Of a stretch of 64,000 nt of DNA, positions 21,779 to 36,700 are shown piece by piece; position 1 is the stretch's first letter; each line of letters starts with the position of its first letter. This stretch comes from Bombyx mori (Eukaryota > Arthropoda > Insecta > Lepidoptera > Bombycidae), in NCBI RefSeq assembly GCF_030269925.1, contig NC_085123.1, forward strand, positions 3,100,001-3,164,000, read 5' to 3'. Below the pieces are notes generated by a model that saw only the letters and a program-made list of their open reading frames with translations, made no database searches and had not been told where the DNA came from. A program made the position numbers and the translations under genes.

Positions 21779-24700
21779 TTAATTTTCTGGCGGATTGTCG
21801 AAGTAATCGATCTTGGGTTCGGCCGCCGTCTGCTTGGGCTGACTGCGCGACGCCCAGGCGTTCGATGACGTCAGCGTCGCCCAACCGCCTGGCGACCTTC
21901 GGACAAGAAAAGCATTGTCATCATCTAGAAATTTCTATATATCAGTGTTTCACTTAAACTGGTGTTTGTATAGTCAACATTATTACAATACATTTTAATT
22001 ATAGAATTATAGGTAAGTGAACGACTTTTAAATTTATCTTTTTCTTTGTGTACTGTAAAATTTTGAAATGCTTATAATTTTATTGGGTTGTAAAAAAAAA
22101 TGTTCAGGATCATTAGCTTTATCCGAACTTCAGAGGCATGGGGTTGGATGTCAATTGTTTCAGTTTTTCAATTTGTATTTGTTCCAAATAATTGGTAGAG
22201 ATCCAGGCTTCCAGGAAAAGACAAAACACTATATACATAAATGATTATTATCGGCGGAAGACTTGAATTTTCCAGTGACCATGGCGTTTTTCTATATCGA
22301 CAACTCACTGAATTCATAAGCCGTGATAGGAATCCGTTCAATAATATCATTTGTATTGACGGTATGTACATACATAACTCAATACGTTGACGCGCCGTGC
22401 GTCGTCATTGTGGTATCTAATTATTTTATTATATTCTTGTATAGCAGCGCACTTAGCAAAATGTACTCGTTAACACGCTACCATTTGTATTTAGCTAACA
22501 TAATGTTACGCTGGTAAGCGTAACGCCATCTATCGCCGAATAGTCGAGAATTACAACGCTATCTATGGTCAGATAGCATGAACTACGACTAGAGATGTGT
22601 GGAATATTCTCGATGATTCTAGCGATGAGGTACCGGCTATAAAAGCGTTGTAGGGATGGCACGCAGTGTGTTGAAGTGATTAAGTGTTTTAAGTGTTGAA
22701 TACAGTTTTTAAGTTGTACTTTGGTGAAATTTTATTTATCCCGAACCTCAGCGCGTCACAATAATAAAGTTGCTCAAACAACATACTCTTTTGGAACTTT
22801 AAAAACTTCCCCTTGGACCCCAACAGTATTGTTTAATAGTTACTTGTTAGCGGCGGAGGAGGAGGTCGTCGAGGCTGAAGAGGCGGCGGAGGAGTGCGCG
22901 GTCCGCAGCACGGGGCCGGGCACGCGCCGCCGGCCCGCCTCACGCGACAACACTTCCATTATGCTCATCGCCGGCAACCACGACTGTCAACACAACGATC
23001 AAATATCACACACTGTATTACCTTGTTACACTACCCGACTCTAAAGAGCAATGTACGAAATTCTTCCTTCTCCACGTTTTTTTGTGGTTTAGATGGACGA
23101 GCTCACGGCCCACCTGTTGTTAAGTAGTTACCGGAGCCCATAGACATACAAATACAAAGCAAATGCCGCCACCCACCTTGAGATGTGAGTTCTAAGGTCT
23201 TAGTATAGTTACAACGGCTGCCCCACCCTTCAAACCGAAACGCATTACTGCAGAAATAGACAAGACGGTGGTACCTACCCGTGCGGCCTTACACGGCCGT
23301 GCGGTCTATGGGCTCCAGCAACTACTTAACACCAGGTGGGCTGTGAGCTCGTCCACACAACTAAGCAATAAAAAAAAAACTTCACGACTTATGTATCGTG
23401 TCAGCTACCACCGACAAATTTAGTACACAAGGGATTTCGGGGGCGATAAATCGATCTAGCTACGATTTATTTTCAGAAAATGTTGTTTTATTCGTGTTTT
23501 CAATAATCAACTTTATCGATAATCAACTTTATGACTGTTCCCGACATCTATTGGCGAATAATAATACTATTTTTCATAATTGAGAGCAACTAACTGCTTT
23601 AAAGACACAATAACACTAAAGCTATTTCAGCAGATGGCGTTGTTAAGTCACCCGAAGCCACTTAAAAATGCCTAAACGATCTTGGAATTTTTATGTAATT
23701 CGTATTTAAATATAATTTCTAAAAAACACAATTTATCAAACAAAAAAAAAAAAACGAGCAAAGTTTGGTCATCGTCTCGTAAGGTAATAATTGCAGTGGT
23801 AAGGCACCTTCTCCTTGTCGGCAGTGGCCACCACGTTCCTGTTGGGCTCCGCGTCGTAGGCCACGCTCTCGCAGCCGAAGTGCTCGCACAGCTCGTGGAT
23901 GAACTGCCGCTTCTGTCTGTTCATCGACGGGAAAGAGTGCGAGCGCGTCTTCTGTTTCGACTGGGGGGAAAATTGATAACAATTTTAAAATTCGAACGTA
24001 ATAGATTGGGTGCGATTTTTTTATTTATTACTAGCTGACCCGGCAGACTTCGTAGTGCCTCAATCGATAAATAAAAGACACAAACAAAAGGAAACCGTCC
24101 GACGGGGGGACATCAATGGGAAAACAAAATTGTTATTTTTAATGAATTCCGAGCATTTTCATATTTATCTACCTTTTAAACCTTCTCTGGACTTTCACAA
24201 ATCATTCAAGACCAAAATTAGCTAAATCGGTCCAGCCGTTCTCGAGGTTTAGCGACTAACGAACTGCAATTCATTTTTATATATATAGATTACTATAGTA
24301 GAATTATTTTGTCCGTGCAGTTTGGGTCATAAAAAATCGGAGCGGTGAAGCGAGTATTTCGCTCTCTCTTCCACTCATGAGTCTTATGGACGGGCATAGT
24401 GATGCGCATTATTGTTGACGATAAGCGTTATCGATAGTGTATTTAGTTTTATCATTTTGTGGGTTAGTGATAAAAATGAAAGAAAAAATCACTACTCGAA
24501 CACTTACACCACATATCGCCGCAGAAAGTTAACGAGAACGGCAGAAATTAACATTTTGTAGCTTTTCGGGATCTATTTTTATTTCAGTGAAAATTTTTAA
24601 CACTATGTTGATAATAACACGTGCAAATACTATTTTAAATAAATTTTGCCGTTTTGATACAAAACAAAGAGTGACCATTGTGTCACTAAAGAAATTCAGA

Positions 24701-27700
24701 GAACGAATGCATAAAAACACATTTCTCTTCGACATAATGTACTATAATTTGCAGGTAAGTACAAATGACTCATAACATAACAATGTCTCACCACCCTTCG
24801 TATACCACCCCACCGCCGTGTAAGGTGCCCTCGATGACTCATTTGTTTTTATTCATAATGGCGTTGCGCCCGCGCAATATGCTCACTGCCCTAGCCGGGC
24901 TATGTTTTATGATCCAAGCTGCACGGACAAAATAATTCTACTATAGTATTATATATATTTTGTTTAAAGGGGCCTGTACGAGTCATGTACCGTACATGGC
25001 ACGCGCGCATTCACATCAGCACTTTTACATCGCTTTACTCGAATCGTAGTATAAAGCGCCAGTACAGATTCAGCACTTTTTGTGCCGTGAAGCAGTAATG
25101 CGTTTCGGTTTGAAGGGTGGGGCAGCCGTTGTAACTATACTGAGATCTTAGAACTTATATCTCAAGGTGGGTGGCGCATTTACGTTGTAGATATCAATGG
25201 GCTCCAGTAACCACTTAACACCAGGTGGGCTGTGAGCTCGTCCACCCATCTAAGCAATAAAAAAAAAGACCGTCGCTCACCTTCTTGGCGAGGTGCACGA
25301 GCTCGGTGAGCTGGTTGTGCACGTGGTAGGCGAAGGCGGGCTCGCGCTGGGCGGTGGCGCGCACGTGCTCGCTGTAGCGCGGCGCCAGCTTGGCGGACAC
25401 GTCCGGGTTGCGGATCTGCAGCGCCAGCGCCATCTGCCGCGTGCGCGCCTCCACGCGGCACTCGTCGTCGCACTCCAGCCTGCACGATTACACACAACCT
25501 TGAAGAGACTTTTTGGCGGAAACTCGAGGAGTGAAGTAGCGTGAGATTTGTTTTATTTTGTCTATTTTGTGTTTCTTCAGGTTTAAATTTGTAATAACGG
25601 TGGTTTATTAACTGTTTAATTTATATAAGTGATAGTGCACATATGTGGGAAAATGAGACAAAGCCGCTTCACGAAACTTCTCGGGATCCTCCAAAAAGTC
25701 CACTGTAAAAATCTCAGTAAATGACCATCATTTTACTAAGATTATATTTCATCGCCATCCCATACCATCTCATTTAATTTAATTTAATTTCACTCCATAT
25801 TATCATTTTTCATAAAAATAAGAATATAAATTAAAATAAGACATGACTTAAAGGTCTTAGTTACCAGGTCATAAAATCCGATTAAAAAAAACCACATTAA
25901 GCACAAAAATGTACGTAGACAGTAATCTATATTCATAAACTCAAAAGACACACTATATCTTTTAACATAACTGTAGGGACACAGTTTGAGTAGCGCGTGT
26001 ACATACTCCGCCCGACACGGTAGACACTTGACAATATTGGACGTATATACGGAGTAAAATAGAAACTAACTTGTTTTATTTATAAAGGATAGTTAACACC
26101 TTTACTCACTTTATAAACCATACAATAAATGTTCAGTTTTTAGTTTAAAATTAAACTATCTATAGCTTATCTAATACCGAACAATTTTCATTTTATTTTC
26201 GTCTATTTGAATCGATAAGTTAGTTTTATTTTATATAAACATAATACACACACCCAGAAGTGCGTATAAGTCGTTGCATATTTGTTTACTGGATAGCACA
26301 GACAATACATACGTTTTGAGCATATTGACGGCGCGCTGTGCGTCGGACAAGTCAACAGAGCCTCCCTCCTGAATCTTGGTGGCGGCAAGAGCACTCATCA
26401 TTCTATAAAGTAACAATAATATTTTATTTATTGATGTGTTTAAAAAATTTAATATACTCTGTTGTATTTTTACGAGCAGATATGTGTGTAATGATTTTAA
26501 TGAGCATGCAACTATTGTATGTATATTTATGTATTGTATATGTGTGTGTGTGTGTGTATGTGTATTTCAATTGATTGGTACACCGCGTGTAATTAGTTTC
26601 TAAGCGATTCTTTTCCACCTGATGGTTGTCTGGAAGAGATCTCTCTTAGCGATAAGACCGCCAATTGTACTTTTTTTGTATTTAATGTTTCGTATTGTTT
26701 CTTTTGTTGGTGTACAATAAAGAATACTCTATCTGTCTCTCTCTATTTATTTAAAGTAGGTTCGTTTGCCTATTTGTATTCAGGTTTATAACAATGAAAT
26801 CTATACTAATATATAAATCTACAGTGGTTTTTAAGGATGTTCCGTTACAACTACTGAACCGTGCATCCGATTGACTTGAAACTTGGTATCTATGTAGAAA
26901 ATACATGTACTTAATGGATAGGCTAATATTTATATGAGTGTTGGACTCCCTAATAATAATGACAATAAATAATAATGTTAATTTTAAATGCCCAGCGAAG
27001 CGGACGGGTAAAGCTAGTTGTATAGATAATTAAAAGGCCGCTACTGACTTATCGTAATCCCGTGCGTTTTCGAAGCAAGGTCTCTCGGCTGATTTCCGTT
27101 TGCAGGGGCACGTGGCGCGCACGGTGCGGCGGCACGGCGCCGCGCTCGGGCACAGCGCGCCCGCGCCGCCCGCCGCGCCGGAGTGGCACGCGGCGCCGCA
27201 CGGGTGCCCGCAGCTCGCACGCTTCTCGTTGCACGGCTGGGTGCACCTGCGTCACAACATTAGTGCGTCGCCGTGTATTTTTTATTTTTTATTGCTTAGA
27301 TGGGTGGACGAGCTCACAGCCCACCTGGTGTTAAGTGGTTACTGGAGCCCATAGACATCTACAACGTAAATGCGCCACCCACCTTGAGATATAAGTCCTA
27401 AGATCTCAATATAGTTACAACGGCTGCCCCACCCTTCAAACCGAAACGCATTACTACTTCACGGCAGAAACAGGCAGGGCGGTGGTACCTACCCGTGCGG
27501 ACTCACAAGAGGTCCTACCACCAGTAAGTTATATTACTCCTCAGTACTTTTTAACTTGGAAATATTTTAAGGCAAAAACAAAACATTAAAATACTTTATT
27601 ATCGTGTATCTGTCCAGACGATTTTTTTTTATAATTTTTTTTTTTTTTTAGTATAACTCATTACTCACTTGCCGGCATCGCAAGGTCCCTTGTGACAGAC

Positions 27701-30700
27701 CTTGATGCAGGTATGTTTACCGCAAGGGAGAGGTTTGCCGCACGGGAGGCCGCACGAGAACTCTTCTTGCGAACACGGGATGGTTTTTCGTTCCTGTCAA
27801 ATAGACGAAGTTAAGTCAGTTGTTAAGGTCTTTGATATGAAGTTTCTTAACACGGCTTACGGTCTAAATTAGGGTAGAAATAATCGCGTAAGGAAAATCT
27901 GTTGTTACGTCCTCTGTATGTGACTCTCTCTTTCTCTCTCTATCTCTCGTTTATCGATTTTTCGTAAGGCCTTTTTTAATTACAAAACAGTTCCTAAAAG
28001 GCCAAAAAAGTTTAAAGAGCTATCTACAATACTAGCAGGCCTATGTCTGTACTAGTAACTGTGAACAATCGTGAACACATACCAGCGTACATTGGCTTCC
28101 GAATTATTGTAAATTGCGTGTTTGTATTATTAAGATTTTGGTCACGTAATCATACGCCAAAAGTTTGTCTGCATCACTCAATGTCTCTAATCTGTATCGA
28201 CACACAACCTAAGTGTAAGCTTCGACTTTTTAGCGAACGCGAGGAGTGAAGTTGTGTGATCTGTTTTATTTTGTCTATTTAGTGTTTCTTCAGGTTTAAA
28301 TGTGTAATAACGGTGGTTTATTAACTGTTTAATATCTGTGAAAGTGCACAAATGTGCACAAAAGTGCACAAATGAAAAATGAAACAAAGCCGCTGAACGT
28401 AGCTGCTCGGGATCCTTCAAAAAGCCCACTGAAAAACTCTCAGTAAATAACCACCATTTTACTGAGATTATATTTCATCCCATATCATCTCATCTCACTT
28501 CATTTAATTTCATCTCAATTGATTAATGTCTCAAATTAATCATCTTCATTCCATTTCACTCCATATTATCACTTTTCATAAAAATAAGAATATCAATAAT
28601 AATTGAATATGCAATTTCGAAAAGGGCACATGTCGCGTATTTTGTCAAATACGTTTTTTCATATACACATGTAGTTTTGAGGCTTACCTACACCCATTTT
28701 ATAATAATTCCAGTAATTTTCAATTGCTCATTAACACTAAAATATATCTCGAAAGTTAACATTTTAAATTTTACACTGCTTTAGAAAATAATCAGTTTTT
28801 TCATCTTCTGAACATTTTACATTTTCAGAGATGTGCCCTTTTCGAAATTGCATATTCAATTAAAATAAGACTTGACCTAAAGGTGTTAGTTACGAGGTCA
28901 TAAAATCTCTTTTAAAAAAATAAGTGCAAGCTCTGCAGCAGCTCTGACGCGTACCTCGTGTCCGCCGTGGCAGGTCCTGGTGGTGAGCACGACGCAGGGC
29001 GGACAGTCCCCGGTGTGGCACGAGTGCAGCGGCTCGTGCCCGCAGGGGCGCGCGCGGCGGCACGGCGCGCTGCAGGGCGGGGGCCGCGTGCCGCAGCGCA
29101 CGGGCGGCAGCAGCACCTCGCGCCCGCACGTACAGCTCAGCTCCTCGAAGCCTGGCGGTACAGGTTAGTAGCTAACTGTAAAACCGTCGTAAGTCCGCAC
29201 GGGTAGGTACCACCACCCTGCATATTTCTGCCGTGAAGCAGTAATGCGTTTCGGTTTGAAGGGTGGAGCAGCCGTTGTAACTATGCCTGAGACCTTAGAA
29301 CTTCTATCTCAAGGTGGGTGGAGCATTTAAATTGTAGATGTCTATGGACTCCAGTAACCACTTAACACTAGGTGGGCTGTGAGCTCGTCCACCCATCTAA
29401 GCAATAAGAAAAAAAACCTTTTTATTGATACAAAAAACGGTATTGTAATAACTTTGAATTGTATAAGAATAATAGGTGAATTTATGCAGTACCATACACA
29501 AGCCTTAAAGAATTTTGGATGGATAATATAAAATAAGATGTTTAATCAAAGTAAATGGGGTAAACAATCCATTATTAAATTTTAAATTTACTTGTTTCCA
29601 TATAAAATTACTAACTTTCACTAGAATCTTTTGTACATTTTTTTCTCCCTATGCTGATAGCCTTGAGAGGCTATTTCAGCTTCGCCCTAACGTGTGTAGG
29701 TGAGCTCACGGGGCTCAAACCGGAGTGTTGCTGGCAAGCTGACCCTGGCAAGAGCAGTGCTTCGCAGAATCTACCACCGTATCGGAAACGCGACCCACTG
29801 AGAAGATACGGCCACAAACTCAGCGGGTTGTGTCTATGGGTTAACTTCGACGGTTCGAGGTTCGACGAGAACGGTGACCGTTTTTTTAGTGATATTCACA
29901 TCTAGCACTAATAATAAACTGTTCGTTTTGGTATAATCGGGGCGATACTAACTGAGCGTGGGGCACGGCGCGCAGTGTCCGGTGTGGCAGAAGTCCTGAC
30001 AGCGGTGCGTCTGGCAGGCGAGCGAGCGCCCGCACACGAGCCCGCACCGGTGCTGCGGGTCCGCGCAGCAGCACGCGCGGCAACGGTGTCGACCGCACGA
30101 CAGTTTCTAGTTCAACGCACATCATTCATGTGATGAGAATGTATCTCGCTATTAATCAAAATGTTTTAGGAGACTTTTTGGCGGGAAGTCGAGGAGTGGA
30201 GTTGTGTGATTTGTTTATTTTGTCTATTTAGTGTTTCTTCAGGTTTAAATGTGTAGTAACGGTGGTTTATTAACTGTTTAATATCTGTGAAAGTGCTCAA
30301 ATGTGGGAAAATTAAACAAAGCCGCTGGACGTAACTTCTCGGGATTCTCCAAAAAGTCCACTAAAAAGCTCAGTAAATGACCACCATTTTACTGTGATTA
30401 TATGTCATCCCATATCATCTCATCTGTTTGCATTTAATTTCATCCTAGTTGATTAATGTCTCAAATTAATCATCTTCATTCCGTTTCATTTAATTTCCCT
30501 CCATATTACCATTTTTCACAAAAATAAGAATATAAATCTAAAATAAGACATGACTTAAAGGACTTAGTTACCAGGTCAAATAATCCCTTAAAAAAAAAGC
30601 TATGAATTAACAATACTTTTCTTTTTAAATAAATTGTAAATTCGTTAATTTTAATACTACAATATATTACCTTATTACATTTCTTCTGACAGAACACATT

Positions 30701-33700
30701 GTTATACATGTCCGGTAGCTCAGCGCACGGAACCTCGCGGTTCGAATGACCACAGCGGCACGGCAATAAGGTCTTGTCAGGACAAACGGGACAAGGACCT
30801 AGATAAAATCCAATTATATTTTATTATTTGTTGATTGCCATTGTAGGCAGACGAGCATACGGCCCACCTGATGGTGGGTGGTTACCGTCGCCCATGGACT
30901 TCAGCAATGCCAGGTGCAGAGCCAAGATGCTGCCTACAAATTATTACTAAATTATATTTCGAAGTGTTAATTAATTTTATTTTACTATCTTCACTATCTT
31001 CAGCATAAAATAAAATGGATAAATTATGATAATGAAAAAAGTGTTTTATATTGAAACAAACATATACTGTGTAGGTTACAATATAAGTAGTTACAACAGT
31101 TCAAATACCCCTTATCTAGTTTAGAGACGTTTCTTACTTACTATGTGATATTTAAACTTAAATAATGTATCCATCATTCGGCAAAATATCATTTCATAGT
31201 TGAGTCCATGCTTATAGTGAATACTTATTAACAAACTAGCTGACCCGGCGTACTTCATAGTGCCTCAATCGATAAATAAAAGACCTAAACTTTTGTGTAA
31301 AATAAACTTAGAACAAACAAAACCCGTCCGACGGGGGACACATCAAATGGGAAAACAAAATTGTTAATTTTCATATTTATCTACTTTTTAAACCTTCTCT
31401 GGACTTCCACAAATAATTCAAGACCCAAATTAGGCAAATCGGTCCAGCTGTTCTCGAGTTTTAGCGAGACTAACGAACAGCAATTAATTTTTATAGGTTT
31501 TTTTTATTGCTTAGATGTGTGGACGAGCTTACAGTCCACCTGGTGTTAAGTGGTTACTGGAGCCCATAGACATCTACAGCGTAAATGCGCCACACAGCTT
31601 GAGATATAAGTTCTAAGATCTCAGTATAGTTACAACGGCTGCCCCACCCTTCAAACCGAAACGCATTACTGCTTCACGACAGAAATAGGCAGGGCTATGC
31701 TACCTACCCGTGCGGACTCACAAGAGGTCCTACCACCAGTAATTACGCAAATTATAATTTTGCGGGTTTTGATTTTTATTACACGATGTTATTTATTCCT
31801 TCACCGTGGAAGTCAATCGTGAACATTTTGTTAAGTACGTATTTCATTAGAAAAATTGGTACCCGCCTGCGGGATTCGAACACCGGTGCATCGCTCGATA
31901 CGAATGCACCGGACGTCTTATCCTTTAGGCCACGACGACGATAGGTAGATAGAAGATAGATAGTGAGTGACCTCATTTAGAATATATGTATTTAAAATTT
32001 AGAAAATTTTATGCACACCTTCATGACAGTCTAGTTTGCAGAAATGCTTGTCACCGGCCGGGCCGCAGGGCAGCGGCTTGGCGCAGATGTTTCCGCACAA
32101 CGGGATCGGATCCGTGCACGACTTGCGTTTGTCTTTTGGTATTCTGCGGAATGTTTAACATTTCATTATATATAGGATGTACTTTTGAAAATCAAGAATT
32201 TTAAATGAAACACGGTGTATAAATGAGATAATTAGCACCCTAAAGACCAATAGTCTACTATAGTTACAGATAGTAGGTAGCCCTTGTTTCTGTCGAGAGG
32301 TTCCGCCTAAGAGCGCAATAATGAGTTCATGCCTCAAGGATAGCATTCACGTTGTCATGTCTATGGTATCCGGTAACCAATTGAAGACATGAGTGGATGA
32401 AGGGGTTAAGTACCATTTTTAAGATTTTTACTCTTTACATTGAATGTAGGTGTTATGTGCTTAAAAACTATATTAGCCCTTAAAACGCCGGGTTTAAAGG
32501 ATATTTTTAGAAATTGCATGCGATGAAGGAGTTACGTACGAAGAAAAAGTATAAGTAGCAAAAGTTTGTTGCCCGTTTTCTCAAAATTAACAAATTGTAT
32601 CATGTCCCCTTCATTCACTCATGTCTTCAATTATTACTAGGTACCAGTTACCAAGTCAATCAGAGGCGGATTATCCGTAAGGCAAACTAGGCACGTGCCT
32701 AGGGGCGCGCGAGTTCAGAATTTTTAAATAAATAAAAAAAATGACATATCGACGATTAAAAACTAAATGCCTGAACTAAATGTCCTGGTCTACTAAAGTC
32801 TAGGGTTTGATAATACAAAGTCATCGTAATTGCAAAAAAAACTAGTTAAAATTTATAGTATTATGATGGCCATTTATGTCCGGTACAGGGGCACCGATAA
32901 AGTGATTGCCTAGGGCGCTCTGGACCTTTAATCCGCCACTGAAGTCAATGCAATAAAAAAGAACAATTTACAAATATTATAACAATAACCTAGTCTTCCC
33001 GCACGGACATGTGATGAGGGCGGCAGGCAGCAGGTCGCAGGAGGGGCAGGGGGGCTCGTGGCACGTGCTCCGGCACACGTGCGCGCCGCACGATAGCACG
33101 CGCCCGCACGCGCCGCCGCACGACCACGACGACTCCACGCGGCACGCGACCTCACGAGTCTTGGCCAGCGGGCAATGGCATACTGGAATGTAAAAAAAAG
33201 AGGTTCACTTTCCTTCACCGTTGTACCTTGAATGACTAGCAGGGATGTTAACAACTGTACCATTTATAATGACTACTGGTCCCCTGGTATTCGAAATTCG
33301 ACTATAATTAACTGAAATTATAAGTTTGTATATTATTAAGATTCTATTGTCAATATATTTCTATAATCCCAGATTTCGCCAAGACTACACTTTAGACAAA
33401 TATTAATAAAGACAAACAATATTGAATCTATTCTCAATTTGACCACAGACTATAAACAATAAGAAAAGTTTGACAATAAACAAATAGTATGGCGACACAC
33501 GTCAAATACATGGTAGTGTGTGTAATGTTTTCTTTTATTGATTTAATGTATTTTTTATGCATAATTAAAAAAAAATATTAACATTCCGCACTCCTTCTCT
33601 ATATTCTCTATAAGTGTGGGAAATGTATATACTCCTCCATCCGCACAATTTTCGTAAAAAGGGGTACAAATTTTTGTTTCACGTATTAATATATAGATAA

Positions 33701-36700
33701 TGGACTCTTAAAATAATTAGATGGTCATTAAAAATATCATTACCTTGTGTAACAGACTCGGTGCAGTCTTCACAGGGACCCTCGTGGCATTCCTTCATGC
33801 ATTTGTGTACGCCGCACTGTAGCATGCGTTGGCAAGGACGCCCGCACACTTGCGGTAGCTTGCTGCTGCACATCACTGATCGAGTCTCGGCACCGCAGCC
33901 ACATTCTCTGCGGGAAATTAGTTGTCATAGTGTAATGTTGTGATGGCATTGTTGTCTTCTGTTTTTTCCGAAGATCCTGGTGGTAGGACCTCTTTATTGT
34001 TGGTAGGACCTTTTTACTGGTGGTAGGACCTCTCGTGAGTCCGGGCGGGTGGGTACCACCACCCTGCCTATTTCTGCAGTGAAGCAGTAATGCGTTTCGG
34101 TTTGAAGGGTGGGGCAGCCGTTGTAACTATACTTGAGACTTTAGAACTTATATCTCAAGGTGGGTGGCGCATTTACGTCGTAGATGTCTATGGGCTCTAG
34201 TAACCACTTAACACCAGGTGTTCTGTGAGCTCGTCCATCCATCTAAGCAATAAAAGATCCGGTGAGAAACTCAGTAGGCTGTGTCTATGGGTTATTTTAC
34301 TCGTCGGGCGCTTCGTCACAAGCGACTGGTTCGGCGAGGACGGTGCTTGAGGTATCTAAAAGCACCGTTAGTGGTACTGGATCGGGAGGATCCGTAATGA
34401 CGTGTTTAGGGCCTGTCTTCTGGATACACGGTTTGAATTTGTGGTAGCTACTCAAGTAATGTACATTCAGATTCGACGAATTCCGCGACCTTTGCATCTG
34501 GGTTATAAACAGCAAGAGCATTGAATGAATGTTATTACATTTTGTTTGTAATGCAAACAAATTTCCCAAAAAAAAGACTTTCAATCCAATTATATATTAC
34601 AACATTTTTATAAAATGTTTTCTGTCATTTCGTCATTATATTTGAATATACTGTGCCCTTATTAATAACTAAAATGTGTCTATTGCTGTTGCTCTAAGAC
34701 AGGAGAAAAGTAAACATATGTATTGTGTGATGAATGGCTATTTGGTTAAAGCTAAATTTTTCGCGACATTTATCTTTGTAATTAAAGGTACGTTTTATTG
34801 GTATTAGTATCAACATTTCGATGTATTTAATTGTACTTCAATTAAGTTTACCCCATTCAAATAGTTGAAGTTTTTTTTTGTTATATTTTTTCTTAATTTT
34901 TAATGGCTATCCTGTAAACTTGCAAAAAGTCGCCTAAACCAAACAGTCCCCTCGATTTGTCAATTATTTTATAACAATTCATCAATCTCCTGCCTTTGTC
35001 ACAATAAACTAGGGTCGGCGCAACATGTGTTCTCTTACCATACTCCTCTATTATATACCATTCCATCGCTCATTCCTTTCTTAATGATATCGTCTTTTAA
35101 ACAATCCATACATTTTTTCTTAGGTCTACCTCTTCCTCTAAAACCTTTCACATTCATAGTTAAAACTCTTATCAGCCTCATTGTCATTTCGTCTCCATCC
35201 CATGTCCATACCATCCCAACCGCGCGCTTCTCAACATTTCTGTCACAGATGCCACTTTCAATTATTTGTAAGAATTGAATATAACAAATATTCGTACAAA
35301 GTTATGACATTTTTTTTTATTGCTTAGATGTGTGGACGAGCTCACAGCCCACCTGATGTTAAGTGGTTACTGGAGCCCATAGACATCTATAACGTAAATG
35401 CGCCACACACCTTGAGATATAGTTCTAAGCTCTCAGTATAGTCACAACGGCTGCCCCACCCTTCAAACCGAAACGCATTACTGCTTCACGGCAGAAATAG
35501 GCGGGGCTGTGGTACCTACCCGTGCGGACTCACAAGAGGTCCTACCACCATTAAGAGAATTATTATTTAGGTGTAGCATAGACAACTTACTTACTTAACT
35601 TACTTAGCTTACTTACTTTGTAACGGTGGCTTGGCACGGTGGACAAGGTCCAGGGTGGCATAATAAAGTACATGGATGTGGGCAGGCGCGAGGGCGACGG
35701 CATTGCTTCCCGCACGTGTGGGCGACGCACACACCTCGCTGGTATTCAGGCGACCGTATCGCGCCGCACATGCATCGGCACGCAGTTGGAATCGTCTCAT
35801 TAGAATTTTGGCAAGCCGGGCAACGCCATTTACCCTCTACAAGTAAAAAGTAGTGTTAGCGTATCTCATATTGTGTATATTTATAGTTAAATAATTGTAG
35901 TATTTTTAGCCCAGGCCTTTTTTATGCTTAGATGGTTGGGCGAGCTCACAGCCCACCTGGTGTTAAGTGGTTACTGGAGCCCATAGACATCTACAATGTA
36001 AATGCGCCACCCATTTTGAAACATAAGTTCTAAGGTCTCAAGTATAGTTACTACGGCTGCCCCACCCTTCAAACCGAAACGCATTACTGCTTCACGGCAT
36101 GAATAGGCAAGTTGGTGGTACCAACCCGTGCGGACTCACAAGAGGTCCTACCACCAGTAAAAGTTACTTAGTTAGGCCTTTTAGTTAACTATTATTATAA
36201 CGTCCAATGTTCATTTAAAATGTTTACAAGTGCAGATTTTATTTAAAATAAAAATAATATACAGACACAATGTTGAGATGTGAACAATGTTATTTCAATT
36301 AATGCTACACAATGATGAATATCAGATCTATTTTTATTCTATATTATCATTCAGTCACTTTGAAGGGTTTACAAAAAATATTAATTACAAATACAATTGA
36401 ATTTTTAATTGAACTCACCGACCAAACTACTCATTGCCCATTTTCTTATGCACCTAAGATGGAGTACATGGTAGCAGTTGCCACACGACCACACGGATTC
36501 TGTTTGTTTAACTCTCTCGCAACATACTAGACACTCTAATGTTCCTTTTTCTAATTGATCAGTCAGGCGTTCCCTTTGTGTCATTTCTTTGTTTATTGCT
36601 ATAAAACGAAACAGTTTTAATGCTAATTCTCTAAAAAAAACTTTCCTTATCACTTCTACAACTTTCACATTCTATTAGTTCTTTACTTTGGCCATGTAAT

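Noticed and set aside
22840..22842. TAA after ANK as the stop codon of NF-X1
   Set aside because: The bases GTAACT form a donor two bases before it. Splicing to 21896 adds the C-terminal PKIDYFDNPPEN expected of the family, so the true stop is at 21779.
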